64,000 nucleotides of DNA from positions 479,741 through 543,740 of the forward strand of contig NW_005434656.1 in NCBI RefSeq assembly GCF_000315625.1, given 5' to 3'. A program made the translations under genes and the position numbers. Source of the DNA: Guillardia theta CCMP2712. Lineage: Eukaryota; Cryptophyceae; Pyrenomonadales; Geminigeraceae. The stretch's first letter is position 1, and every line of letters starts with the position of its first letter. The notes beneath the pieces are model-generated. The model was not told the DNA's origin, searched no databases, and saw nothing but the letters and a program-made list of their open reading frames with translations. Positions 45,166 through 57,932 of the stretch are shown one piece after another.

Positions 45166-47380
45166 TCATGGCGACCAAAGAGAGCGTCTCACCTCAACAA
45201 GAAGGCAATCAGTCTCATTAAGACCGCACTTGATCGACATCAGATCCGGATGGTCCCCACAAGAGGCCATGGAGGTTCTCAATCGGGTGACGATTGTCAT
45301 CACTCTCGAAAACACGTCATCTTTGCGGTCACCGTCTGGCAGGAGGGTCAAGGAATGGAACGAGCTCAATGGGGTCAGAGAGGCTTCACCTTGATCCACC
45401 AGCTCCTTGACGATGATGTCCCCAGCTACTGCAACGAGAAGCTTGATGGCAGACCACGACATCTCCTTGTCTCGCAAGAAGCAGGAGGATCGCACTTTGT
45501 CCACTCGCAACTCTTCTAACAAATTCATCGTCTCCCCTATCGTCATATTGACAGCTTTGTTGATGGTTTCTGCAGAAATGATACGCTGAATGCAGTCTGA
45601 ACAAAGGACCTGACGCAATTCTTCGCCTCGGGTTGATACAGGGAGGAAGTTTTGGATGATGAGACAAATGTTATCTGTTCTTTTCTCGTCGAAAAGCTGA
45701 GTACAAATAGCAGACGAGATTCGATGCCTGATTTGCGACTTGGACCATTCTTGTTCAGAAATGCTCTCTAACAGAATTTTGAAAGTTTTCTCAAGAGCGG
45801 TGATAATGCAAGAGCCTCTCTGGGTGTGATGGTGACAAGTCATACTGTCTGTATCCTGTACAAGATCCTCCACACCAGAATCTGTCCTGATGCTGCAAAG
45901 AAGCATAGCCCAGTTTACGACATCATCATCAGACAAGCTAAGTTTGCTGTCAAAACATGAGATGCCATCACATCAGGTTTGAACACGTTTACCTGTGTTC
46001 AAGGCAAGCTTGCAATATCCACAAGAATGGTAAGAGATGCTTCATCAACACAGATGTGGTCGAGCCTGTTGATGCTTGAGCTATCAGCGCATCTTGCGTC
46101 ATTTGCGTACCATCAGGATATTTGAAACGACAATTGGCAACATGCAGATGGGAAAGGAGCATCGGCTCCCCTTCCTGTTTGAGTTCCACCATGGTCTCAT
46201 CGCCATCATCCACCAGCTCTCCTTCCCACCACTTGCCTCCTTTCTTCACCTAACACCGATTTCAATGCCTCTCCTCATACCGCATCTCATTCACCTCCAC
46301 CACGCCCACTCTCGTACAGCGTTCTTGACGGCGAGACTCGTCGACTCTTTTTTGCCAGGAGGAGGGGAGACACTCGGATCTCTGCCGAAGCACAAGGATG
46401 AGATCGATGATACCTCGAGCATCACAGCACCAGTCCGTATCGTATGAGCGCATGAACCAACTCATCTTGGCACCTGATCTGCGTCAGACACGAGGCGGGT
46501 GCTCCAGACAGAAACCGGACGCTGTCGCTAGAGGCTAAGGTCCTCTCGAAAGCCTCCATGGCTCGCCAGCTCACCAGCTCGCTTCCATGGAGCAGCTACG
46601 AGTCAAGTCAAAGGCAGCACGAGGACTGACTTCATGCCACTCACCGCAAGTTGAGCAAAGAAGTCGCAATGCTGGCTTGAGGGACCACATGCCAATTGAT
46701 GATCCAACCATATTATCAGGTCATCCGTGCTTTGCATGAGGGAGGCAAACTGACGTGAGGGATGTTGGTCGTGAATTCGATCGAGGGACAAAGGAGGAGC
46801 TGGTAGAAACATGGAGACTAACTCGGCCTCAGCACCAGCCACACTCGATAGATTCGACTGAATGGCCGACGTAAGTTCATCATCACCGTCATCTCCTCCT
46901 CCTCCTCCTCCTTCTCCTTCTCCTTCTCCACGATAAGTTCTCTTGAAATTTCTCTCCCTCTGATGATGCTCTTTGAACACCTGCCTATGAGATCAGGAGG
47001 GCCAGCAAGTCATCATGGTCAGATGGTTTCACCTTGCAGAGCATCGAGCTCATCTCGCACGCTCTCCTCGCAGACTCCTGCCTCTTCTCTCGTGCGAGAG
47101 GAACAGAAGCCCTGGAGGACCGGCGCGGGGGGTCGCGACATGGCGAAGGCAGTCGAATCTGAGGCAAAGGCGACGCTCCTGGCGAGCTGGAAGGGGAGGA
47201 GGAAGGAGACGAGAGCAACGAAGATGGTGAGGATGAGGGAGGAGAGGAAGGAGAGGGGCATGAAGGGGCTGCAGCTGCATTCTCAGTGGTGGCGGTGCTC
47301 GTGGTGGTGGTGGAGGAGGAAGGAGCAGCCGAGGATTCGCCATTGGCGGCATCGACCGGCGGAGTAGCGCTTGGCGCCAT
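45166..47380 (-). CDS. Uncharacterised multi-exon protein with Ser/Pro/Thr-rich N-terminus
   Basis: Starts MAPSATPPVDAANGE at 47380, followed by about 70 Ser/Pro/Thr residues. It continues through RRACEMSSMLCK, spliced (AAG|GTGAAA to GCAG|GTG) into VFKEHHQRERNFKRTYRG and DDLIIWLDHQLACG. Further exons: MEAFERTLASSDSVRF, IRCQDELVHALIRYGLVL, WWEGELVDDGDETMVELK (a small Tudor-like or SH3-like strand pattern, unproven) and FKYPDGTQMTQDALIAQ. The last large exon (45936-45166) has TALEKTFKILLESISEQEWS and NICLIIQNFLPVSTRG, ending RRSLWSP. Some junctions between 46,600 and 45,940 are not fixed, and the parts could belong to two genes. No family is recognised. It converges with hisA. Confidence 0.45.
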
Positions 47381-47779
47381 TTCTAGCTTCAGAGCCTTAT
47401 CACAGATTTCATAGTATATGTTGGCAGATTATCGCTGTCTTCGCAACATTTCTATCGATACTCTGAGGCGAGTTTCCTTCAACTTCTGGCGCGGTTTTGC
47501 AAAAAAAGTTTCAAAAATGGCGGCAACACGAGATGGCATGGCGGAGGGAAGGGGAGGGGGAGGAGGGGGAGGGCGGAAGAAAGCAAAGGGAGGGGGAAAG
47601 GGGGAGGGAGCAGGCAAGGGGAAGGGTAGGCTGGAGATTGGAAAACATGACATCGTTGCACCCACGAACTGAATTGCTTTTGCATCGTTTTCGTGAATTA
47701 TTGACTTTCGCTTTTGACTTTCAATTCCCAGGGCTCGTGTTTTGATATGTTGCTGACGCTTCTCTGAATAACTTGAGAG

Positions 47780-50700
47780 ATGTCTGCAGCTGCTCCTTAT
47801 CATGATACCGGCTTTAATTTGATGAGCCTTCTCGTTTATGTCTTCATCTTCTCTTCTCTTGCGCTCCTATTGAAACAGGTATGCTTTTCCACCGTAACCA
47901 GGAAGACGCGATCCAGGCGAGCAGTCTCGGACAGATCGAAGAGCGAGAGCGAAGAGAAGCATCGCGATGCATCAAGTGAGAGAGAATCATTGAACCAAGC
48001 AAGCCGAAAGCCCTTGTCTCCCAGCTCGCAACCTCCTTCGCTCTTTTATCGCAGGTCACGACGCGAATTGAACTACCCGGGTACCCCACAGCACCATGGA
48101 GCGAGTGAGCCCAAGTTTCGAGTGATCAACCTTGCGGAGCCGCAGGAGGGATTGAAGGCTGCTGTGAAGTTTGGGGGGTCGAGTCTCTTGGATGCCTCCG
48201 TCGTCGCGTCTCCACGCGTGGAAGTGAGTCGTTGGGAGAGAGAAAGACCGAGCAGCGCAGCGCACCCTGCTCAGACTCCTAAGCGCCTCTCCTCTACCCC
48301 AAGGATCTCGAGCTTAAGAGATAGTCTGAGTCCTCGTCGAGCAGCGCTGCCGTTGTTTTCCTTGTCACCTAGAGCAGATGAGGGAGGGGCGGACGTGAGG
48401 TCGAATCAAACAGGAGACGTGCATGAACTCGAAGCGGCTCGACGAGGTAGCGCCCGCATCAATCATAATGCTCCTTCTCCGAATATCCAAACGACTGCGA
48501 ATAATACCAGGGAATTCCTGAGCGATTCAGTGCTCAACAGTCCTCCTGTGGTGAGAAGCAGTGCTGGCTTGCATCTTATAATATTCACGCACTTTTAAGA
48601 TCGACAACAAGGAGAACAAGTCGCCCAGTCCTAGCAGTAAGTTTTTGTCCTGCGGTTTCCCTTCATTCATTCTCTTGCAGAAATGGAACTTTTGAAACGC
48701 CGAGCTCGAGGTCTCACTCCTGATCCCTCTGGATTGACTCCTCTGCGCAAGCGAAGGTTTCGGTCGTGTTGCTGTCCGTTGCTTGGATTCACATTATGGA
48801 CAGGGCAATCACTGCTAACGTAAATAACTGGCTCTCGCCAAATCTAAAGCGAAAGTTTGACGGCCAGAGTTTATCTGATGCCAGAAAAACGTACAAGTCT
48901 CAAAGGGCTGTAGCTACAGCCATGCGGTGAAAAACATCTGAATGATGTCTTGTCTAAGCTCAAGCTGTTGCAGTGACGATAGAATGTATACCGCTGCACC
49001 TGACAGCCAACTTCTCCCGGTACCTACGAAGATCGGTATCCACTTTCAACTGGTTTAATCAAGAAATGCTTCTTGTTTTGATTTTGCAAATCAGGGTCGA
49101 CAAGCAGCACATTGGATTCATGTCAATCAGCTACAAATCTCGATCTGAACAAAGGCTCTTCCGTCCAATTTAACTCATCAGCTGCATTGAAACCTCAAGC
49201 AGATGGCCAAGCAGTTTATGGAACAAAAATTTCCGGTGAAACCAAAAGCAAACATCTCGCTTCGTCTAACTTGATGAGGCAGATGAAAGCTCAGCAGGAG
49301 GTAACACAGGCAATGTCAGCTTTGGGAGCAGCAGGATAGGTAGTGGAGCAGAAGCTCCGGCGTTCGGGAGCACAAACGCAGCGGCTCCGGCGTTCGGAAG
49401 CACAACCGCAGCGGCTCCGGCGTTCGGGAGCAGCAGCGGGGCAGCTCAGGCGTTCGGGAGCACAACCGCAACGGCTCCGGCGTTTGGGAGCACAACCGCA
49501 ACGGCTCCGGCGTTTGGGAGCACAACCGCAACGGCTCCGGCGTTTGGGAGCAGCAGCGGGGCAGCGGCTCCGGCGTTCGGGAGCACAACCGCAGCGGCTC
49601 CGGCGTTCGGGAGCAGCAGCGGGGCAGCGGCTCCGGCGTTCGGAAGCACAACCGCAGCGGCTCCGGCGTTCGGGAGCAGCAGCGGGGCAGCTCCGGCGTT
49701 CGGGAGCAGCAGCGGGGGAGGAGCTCCGGCGTTCGGGAGCAGCAGCGGGGGAGGAGCTCCGGCGTTCGGGAGCAGCGGCGGGGCAGGAGCTTCGGCGTTC
49801 GGGAGCAGCGGGGCAGGAGCTTCGGCGTTCGGGAGTACCGGGGCAGGAGCTCCGGCGTTCGGGAGCAGTACCGGGGGAGGAGCTCCGGCGTTCGGGAGCA
49901 GCGGGGGAGGAGCTCCGGCGTTCGGGAGCAGCACCGGGGGAGGAGCTTCGGTGTTCGGAAGCAGCGGGGCAGGAGCTCCGGCGTTCGGGAGCAGTACCGG
50001 GGCAGCGGCTCCGGCGTTCGGGAGCAGCAGCGGGGGAGGAGCTCCGGCGTTCGGGAGTACCGGGGCAGCGGCTCCGGCGTTCGGGAGCAGTACCGGGGCA
50101 GGAGCTCCGGCGTTCGGGAGCAGCGGGGCAGGAGCTCCGGCGTTCGGGAGCACTGGGGCAGCGGCTCCGGCGTTCGGGAGCAGCAGCGGGGCAGGAGCTC
50201 CGGCGTTCGGGAGCAGTACCGGGGCAGGAGCTTCGGTGTTCGGGAGTACCGGGGCAGCGGCTCCGGCGTTCGGGAGCAGTACCGGGGCAGGAGCTCCGGC
50301 GTTCGGGAGCAGCGGGGGAGGAGCTCCGGCGTTCGGGAGCAGCAGCGGGGCAGGAGCTCCGGCGTTCGGGAGCAGTACCGGGGCAGGAGCTTCGGTGTTC
50401 GGGAGCACCGGGGCAGGAGCTCCGGCGTTCGGGAGCAGCAGCGGGGGAGGAGCTTCGGCGTTCGGGAGCAGCAGCGGGGGAGGAGCTCCGGCGTTCGGGA
50501 GCAGCGGGGGAGGAGCTCCGGCGTTCGGGAGCAGCAGCGGGGGAGGAGCTTCGGCGTTCGGGAGCTCCGGGGGAGGAGCTTTGGTGTTCGGGAGCAGCGG
50601 GTCAGCCTTTGGGAACTCTAATTTCTCAGCTCCTGGCTTCGGTTGTCAGCCTCCAGGGGTGTCTGCAGCACCTTTTGGGTTCGGTTCAGCGCCTGCATTG

Positions 50701-50805
50701 GGTGGAGGAGGAATGGATGGACCTGCCGTGCCTGGGCCTGCAAAGAGAGCAGGGTCGAAAGGATCAGGCAAGGGAAGGGGGTCAGGCAGGGGAAGGGGTC
50801 GATGA
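47780..50805 (+). CDS. FG-repeat nucleoporin with N-terminal membrane segment (POM121-like architecture)
   Basis: Eight exons join in phase: 47780-48550, 48600-48636, 48681-48756, 48804-48819, 48850-48926, 48974-49035, 49095-49235 and 49310-50805, all GT-AG, 891 residues. Residues about 13-34 (FNLMSLLVYVFIFSSLALLL) are a single hydrophobic span near the N-terminus, followed by a basic, Ser-rich region. A bipartite-NLS-like cluster, KMELLKRRARG with PLRKRR, lies near 265-290. From about residue 400, roughly 40 FG repeats of the form (A/G)PAFGS(S/T) run to about 835. The tail is GKGRGSGRGRGR. An N-terminal anchor plus C-terminal FG domain is the layout of vertebrate POM121; homology is not shown. 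The array is nearly identical at DNA level, so copy number may be collapsed or variable. Confidence 0.8.
49345..50605 (+). repeat. FG-repeat coding minisatellite
   Basis: Units of 27-45 bp built around GCTCCGGCGTTCGGGAGC with variable linkers AGCAGCGGGGGAGGA, AGTACCGGGGCA and ACAACCGCAGCG. All length steps are multiples of three, keeping the FG frame. The other frames are also open and give Arg/Ser-rich shadows. Confidence 0.9.
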
Positions 50806-50912
50806 TGGAATGCACGATGTTGCTTGTTCAGACATAACGAGAGAGATAAACGACAAGGCTGAGCCTCGAGGTACATGAGATGCCTGTATGTGCTGGAGGG
50901 GCAGGAGGGTCT

Positions 50913-52104
<1,192 letters not shown>

Positions 52105-52463
52105 TCATTCCCTGTGATGCCGCTGTTGCCGTCTCACCGTGTAGCCTACGTCTTGAGCAGGGAACTGCTGAAGGACGAGCAAGGTTTGGGGGACGAGGAA
52201 GCACGAAGGCTGATGGGAAGACGCGAGCAGCGATGGAGCAGCGAGCAGAGGAGAGGAGGAAGCACAGTTGAACGGCTGCTGGGCCTCCCGTTGAGGAGAA
52301 GAAGCGACGGGCGACTATGATGGAGCGAGCTTGGAGCGAGCAGTGCAGGCAGGAGGAGGAAATGGGAATGAGGGGAGATGAGGGCAACACCTAAAACTGA
52401 GGGAGGGCAATAAAAAGATGAAAGAGGCGCATAAAGGTAAATTGCGAGATGCAGAGCAAACTA

Positions 52464-52551
52464 GAGGGAGGGAGGGAGGGAGGGAGGGAGGGAGGGAGGG
52501 AGGGAGGGAGGGAGGGAGGGAGGGGAGGGAGGGAGGGGAGGGAGGGAGGGG
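52464..52551. repeat. (GGGA)n microsatellite at the gap edge
   Basis: Uninterrupted GGGA units running straight into the run of Ns. Beyond the gap a G-homopolymer (about 52,657-52,675) follows. 52,090-52,460 holds no convincing gene. Confidence 0.95.
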
Positions 52552-52651
52552 NNNNNNNNNNNNNNNNNNNNNNNNNNNNNNNNNNNNNNNNNNNNNNNNN
52601 NNNNNNNNNNNNNNNNNNNNNNNNNNNNNNNNNNNNNNNNNNNNNNNNNNN
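52552..52651. other. Assembly gap (100 N)
   Basis: One hundred Ns, a conventional placeholder length. It falls within a GGGA / poly-G tract, so true length is unknown. Confidence 0.99.
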
Positions 52652-52812
52652 AGGGTTGGGGGGGGGGGGGGGGGGTATATGGGGACAGGAGCAAGGGGGA
52701 GCAGTAAAGGGAAACCAGATGAGAGAAGAAGAGAAAGGAGTAGAGTGTGAGGGTGTGGAGGGGGTGAGGTTGAAAAGTCCTGTGCTAATTATGATGCAGG
52801 GGGAGGAGAGAC

Positions 52813-53740
52813 ATGAGCAATCAAGAGGAGATGAATGGAATCACTACTCCCATGCATTTTCGCGTCAACACTAAGGGAATATCTGCTGAAGCCCAACAGG
52901 CTGTAGTCGACAGCATCCGAGTGGTGCCAAACTTTCCGAAGCCAGGTCTCTTCTTTAAGGATCTCTCGCTCCTCCTCGGCAACCCGGCGGCCTTTGGTAG
53001 CACCATTGATGCTCTCGTGCATAAGTATGCAGGACGCGGCATCACAGGTGCGCTTCTTCACTCTCCCCCCCCATCATCTTTCCCTCACATTCTCTCGTTG
53101 ATCGTCGCAGCTGTGGTCGGCATCGAGTGTAGAGGCTTCTGCTTCGCCGCGCCTGTCGCCATCGCCCTCAAAGTTCCTTTCGTACCTTTTCGAAAACCAG
53201 GAAAGCTCCCATGTGAGTCTGCGCCTCCTGTCGCCCGAAGGCTCACGGGGAGCAGGTAAAAGCATAGGAATCGACTTCAAGCAGTCAGCAGGGAAGCACT
53301 CGGCCTACTTCGGCAAGGACAGGTCCTCCCGCCCGCCCGTTGGTGACACAGTGCTGAACCTCAAACGCATAGGTTGGAGATGCATGAAGATGGACTGACG
53401 GCAGGCTCCAAGGTGTTGAGCTGGGGGAGAGCTGAGAGTGCAGGTGGTAAGGCGAACTTGTCACAGGTCCTGGTCATCGACGACCTACTGGGAACAGGGT
53501 CGACCATGTTCGGAGCTTGTGAGCTGGTGGGTTGAGCCCCGCAATGTGGAGCGACTTTGACGTTGAGATCAGGTCGAGAAGGTCGGGGCAACCGTCGTCG
53601 AGTGCGCGTGCATAGTGGAAGTGAAGGAGCTCGCTGGTCGGGAGGTGATGCTTTGCTCTCGCTTGTCGTGTGCCATATTGACAGGCTTGTAGCGTGTGAA
53701 ACGGGATATTTTCATCTTGATTGAAGACGCTGAAGATTAA
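52813..53740 (+). CDS. Adenine phosphoribosyltransferase (APRT)
   Basis: Purine-salvage enzyme converting adenine and PRPP to AMP. The first exon starts MSNQEEMNG and has IRVVPNFPKPGLFFKDLSLL, the classic APRT N-terminus. Next come GIECRGFCFAAPVA and VPFVPFRKPGKLP. After a less certain middle part (KSIGIDFKQSAGKHSAYFG), the PRPP-binding signature VLVIDDLLGTGSTM appears, then VEKVGATVVECACIVEV and GRERVKRDIFILIEDAED with TAA at 53738-53740. Introns around 53,048-53,110, 53,530-53,575 and 53,645-53,695 are GT-AG. The junctions between 53,210 and 53,465 are not settled. It converges with the kinase-PDZ gene, 33 bp between stops. Confidence 0.88.
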
Positions 53741-53773
53741 ACTTTCAATCCTCTTTGAGATTTATTGATAAGC

Positions 53774-55769
53774 TTACATGTTGGAACGAGACGAAGACGA
53801 TGGGACCCCAGCGTGGACCTTCCAACTCAACAAGTCGTCGATGCTCACAGTTTTTCGTGCCTCTGTCCCATCTTTTAGCTGCCTCGCGCTACTTCCTTTC
53901 TCCTTGAGACGATTACCGTCAATCAGAAAGTTCAAGGTACGTGCAAGCATCGACACAGGAGATATTCGCTCGACCGTCAGCTTGAATCGAGTATTGCGCA
54001 GCCCCCAAGCCTCGCGGAGGAAGCGACCAGCGCTGTCCTCGTCAACTAGGATGTCGTTGATGCCGACTAGTCGATCCCCCACCTGCCCGTCGCATGTCAG
54101 TCCTAGACCAGATCGTTCAGTTGGATCACCTGCAGGCCGATGCGCTCCGACGGCGAGCCAGCGATTATCTTGATGATTCGACCTCCCTCTAGGAGCAGCC
54201 CAAACGTTCCCTGCCGGTCTGCTGGCTTCCCACGCGACCTTGCTGGGTCCTCATCGCTAGGAGCTCGTTGCTGGCTATCAGTGGCCTGAACCTTGACCGT
54301 TGCCACGAGATTCTCGCGATTCTCCCCTTCCTCCTCTTGGGGTCTGCCTTGCTGCTGCCGCCAGATTCTTTGAGTGATCGAATCCTCCACTCCTCGCATC
54401 GTATCTTTTGAAACGTACTCGAGACTAGTTTCTTTTGCTGGCGCGACTTCAGCTCGGTCGCGCGTTTCCCTCCTGCGCTCGGAGCTTGTTGGTCTTCTGG
54501 TCGCTGCTCTCTCCCAGCCCCTGCCATGTTTGTCATACCGCGTGTCAACATCCCCCGGCGCATCCTCTTGCTCACTCTATCACCCCTGCCCTGCTGCTGT
54601 GTGCGCGGTTCTCGTCTCGACCAGAGGAGATGTGAGAGCCATCGGAAGCGTCGCCGTGCTCTCCCTCCGACTCCGAGTCTAATGGCCGTCAGATGAGCGA
54701 GCGCATCGCGTGACTCACCGCTGACAAGCGAAGAGCCGTCCACCTCAACGCTCCCTTCACTCAGAGCTCGTCCGCTCCCCTGCCGCAGCCTCATGCATAC
54801 TCCGCTCAACACCTTCACCTGCTCTTCCAGGCTCTGGCGAAGTTTTCGCTCGCGCGCGAGCTCCTGCTTCAGTTCTAGCACGCTCATGGCATGATCCTTC
54901 GCGTCGTCCGCGGGGTCTTCTACCTCCCACGATCGGATGGTCTCGAACATGTCAGCAAAGGTAGGGCGGGAGGAAGGTTCGTAGCTGAAGCAAGCGAGCA
55001 ACATCCTGTGGATGGCGGGAGGGAGGCCCGAGGGGAGAGGGGGAATCGCTCCCTCAAGCACGCAGGATATGATCTTCGCCATCTTGACGTCCTGCCACGG
55101 CCGGTCGCCTGAGATCATCTCGATCAACGTGCAGGCGAAGCTCCATGAATCCGCCTTGGACGAGATGCCGCAGAACCTCTCGGGGTCGAAGGCTTCGGGG
55201 CTCATGTAGTTGAAAGTTCCTTGCACGTTTGAAGGCATGTGCAGGGAGTTCTCTTGCAGGATCTTGGATATGCCGAAGTCAGCGACCACGCAGTGATCGA
55301 GGTCATCCAAGAGAATGTTAGCAGGCTTCAAGTCCTGCAACACGATGTTCTGCTCGTGAAGCTCTGCCACCGCCTTGCAGATCTCAGCAGCGTACTTCTT
55401 CACGAGCTTTGCTCCAAGACTTCTCCGCGGTTGCTGTTGGATCAGGTCCTGAAGGCTCTGACGGTACAGTCGCATTACGATGCAAAGTTTCCCGTCCTTG
55501 ATCGTCGTGCCGTAGACCTTGCAGACGTTGTGGCACCTCATGGCGGCGAGAAACAGCACCTCCGTCTCACGCCGGAACATGTCCATCTCCTGCTCCATCC
55601 ACACGCTCGGGTATCTCTTGACCGCCACCTTCCTCCGCCCCGACCCTTCCAGCAGCTCCCCCAGCCAGATCTCCCCGAGGCCTGAGTCTTCGGTCTTGAG
55701 CTTATCGAGGAGGAGGACGCGAGATGGGTCGATCTCCAGGGGGCCACGAGGACGGTCTCCTATCTGCAT
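53774..55769 (-). CDS. Protein kinase fused to a C-terminal PDZ domain
   Basis: The kinase domain is in one exon from 55769. Lead-in LLLDKLKTEDSGLGEIWLGE lacks a full GxGxxG loop. Then follow RKVAVKRYPS (ATP-binding Lys), CKVYGTTIKDG, NIVLQDLKPANILLDD (catalytic loop with LQD in place of HRD, Asp and Asn kept), VVADFGISKIL (DFG kept), GTFNYMSPEAF and DSWSFACTLIEMISGDRPW. The combination resembles the kinase domain of plant KEG-type proteins. A coiled-coil stretch (ELKQELARERKLRQSLEE) follows. After a region of 500 bp with unresolved splicing, a PDZ-like domain reads GTFGLLLEGGRIIKIIAGSP, splices, and continues GDRLVGINDILVDED. The stop at 53774 lies 33 bp from the APRT stop. Confidence 0.75.
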
Positions 55770-55859
55770 CTGAGGGCAGGGAATCAGCTCCACCTAGTCA
55801 GCAGGCACATCCTCTCATCTTCGCCTTGGTGAATCCAACAGAAACCTCCTCCTCCCGGC

Positions 55860-56290
55860 CCCACGTCCCCTTTCGGTCATAGTGTCCTTTCTCTCGCTCC
55901 TCTCGTCTCCTCTCTCTCCCTCTGCTGTGGTTTCTTATCTTCCCTTGCACTTAAGAGCTATTCGATTCTATGTCTTGCCCTGCTGCATAGTGTCACCTCA
56001 TCTCGTTCTTTGCCCTCCTTCACTTCACTGGTTCTTCTCATTTATGTCCAGGGATATGATGATTTGTATGGTGTCTAAGCTTCACTTAGCTAGTCTCTAC
56101 TCTCAGTTTTCTTCTCTTCTCTTCTCTTTCTCTTCTCTTCTGCTCTCCTCTCTACTCTACTCTCAGTTCTCCTGTCCTCTCTACTCTACTCTACTCTTGC
56201 ACTTTCTCTTCGCTTCTCTTTCTCTTTCTCTTTCTCTTCTCTTCTCTTCTCTTCTCTTCTCTTCTCTTCTCTTCTCTCGCTTTGCTTGTT
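55860..56290. repeat. CT-rich tract with (CTTCT)n microsatellite
   Basis: CT-rich from 55,860, becoming TCTTC / TTTCTC tandem repeats at about 56,100-56,283. The long open frame here is a low-complexity artefact. No gene between 55,800 and 56,560. Confidence 0.85.
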
Positions 56291-56359
56291 CGTCAGAAAG
56301 GATTGAACTCTTCCGTTTTCCTTGTTTTGTTCTTTTCTGTAGACATTCAGGATGGCAAC

Positions 56360-56540
56360 AGGGGTGGGTGCCGATGATTGTAGGGTATGGAAGAGGAGGG
56401 GTACTTGAACACAGAGGATAGGATCCTACAATTATTGGTTGATTCGAAAGATCAATGAGCTAGAGACCAGGAGGTGGGTACAAGGGAGTGAGGGTAGGGT
56501 CTCAACCTGGATGGGTGGGGTGGAGGCTGCTATTGGACCA
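56360..56540. other. G-rich intergenic island (GGGGTA / GGGTGG words)
   Basis: Words such as CAGGGGTGGGTG, GAGGGGTACTTG, GGAGGTGGGTAC and GGATGGGTGGGGTGG. Same character as the other four islands, here G-rich on the + strand. Confidence 0.5.
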
Positions 56541-56758
56541 AGTGGGGGTGGGAGCTTGATATGCCCGTAGGGCCGCATGGAGACGGCGATGGCGACATGC
56601 ATCGCGACAGGCAGGCAGACCGGAGGCGTCAGCGATGAAGCGAACATGGCTGCCATACCCGCCTGTGGAATCAGAGGGAATGCGAAGGAGAAACAGCAGC
56701 AGAATCTCTGCATGCCGAAGCAAGATGGAGGTCTGGTCAAGCTTGTGAGCGATGCGCC

Positions 56759-57690
56759 ATGAGCGTTGAGGAGATCAGCCATGCCATGGAGGACAAGGAG
56801 GAGCAGATGGACCTCCAGGACGGCACTCGATGGCCGTCAGTGAACGATGTAGGCGGTAAAAATGAACCCGAAGGAGAAGTCGATGGTGGACAGAGCAAGA
56901 AGCGATCATTGCAGCGATCAGAAAGTTCAAGACGAGAATCAACAAAGAGTTTGCAGAGAGATAGGTTGAAAAGAAATGCGCAGCTGTTCAACAACAAGAC
57001 AGCGATGCTTTGCTATGCTCAGGACTGTCAGCCCAAGACAATTACTGCGAATGCTCGAGTGGAGAGAAAGCGCTTCAAGTTTCTGCCGAGGCTGACAGAG
57101 TTTCTTAGGGGAAGAAGTGACGAGGAGAGGGTAGAAGCGATGGAAACAGAAGGCTTGGAGCACGAGGAGATGGCTTTCTCTTCCAGCAGTCCCTTTCGAA
57201 CTCCCATGCTTGGGCCTCTCAAGGTGATGCAAGACTGACCCCTCGCCCTTCCTCACCCTTGCGCAGAAAGTCTTGGACAAGCAGAAAGAAATCCGAGAGC
57301 GATATCGCAGCCCCACCCACATCAAGCGAAGTGACAGCGACGGGTGGGCTGTTGAAGAAAAGCAGCAAGCCATTCTACCTGCTCAGCAACTGAGCGGGAG
57401 CAGGGGAAAGAAGGCAGCTAGCGGCAATACGGCTCTAAGTCAGCAGCTGAAAGACAAGAGATCGAGCTCGTCTCAGCCTGGCGGTCGATCTAGCAGGTTG
57501 TGGGATTTGCTGCATGCGGACCTTGAGAAGAAGAAGTACGAGACAGAGCAGCAAGAGGCGCTGATGTACCTGTTCAAGTATGTCTTTCACTACTTACTCT
57601 GCTCTCAGATCTCTGGCAGCATCACAGGACAACATGGGCGACGCCTACACTCTGGTTCGTCAACAAGTTGTATGTGAGCTTTTCGAGTGA
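56759..57690 (+). CDS. Uncharacterised basic, low-complexity protein
   Basis: Starts MSVEEISHAMEDKEEQMD at 56759. Charged and Ser-rich, with SLQRDRLKRNAQLFNNKT, RKRFKFLPRLTEFLRGRS and SSSPFRTPMLGPLK. An intron (AAG|GTGATG to GCGCAG|AAA, about 57,222-57,265) joins it to KVLDKQKEIRERYRSP, RLWDLLHADLEKKKYETEQQ and EALMYLFK. A further splice (AA|GTATGT to CTCAG|A) adds SLAASQDNMGDAYTLVRQQ. The end is uncertain: the frame stops near 57,688 unless another intron follows, and exon-like sequence extends to about 58,000. No domain is recognised. Confidence 0.5.
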
Positions 57691-57932
57691 GACTCTTGGC
57701 AGTTGCCTCTGAAGAAACGATCAAGCTCGTTGGCTTGGGCTTGTGGGTTGCAATGTCGCGGAGGATTTTGAGACTTGGGAGATGGGGGAGGGGCAAAAGA
57801 AGCTGATAATCCGTGTTGTAGCTTATCTTACTTGCTTGGTAAAGAGACCAGAGACCCGGTTTACATCAGCTTCAATGTTACAATTCCAGAGATCGACATG
57901 CTCTAACTCAAAGCCCATCTCGCACTTCTTCG

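Noticed and set aside
55882-56421. 179-codon + strand frame starting MSFLSLLSS
   Set aside because: CT-rich low-complexity sequence with a TCTTC microsatellite; no believable protein.
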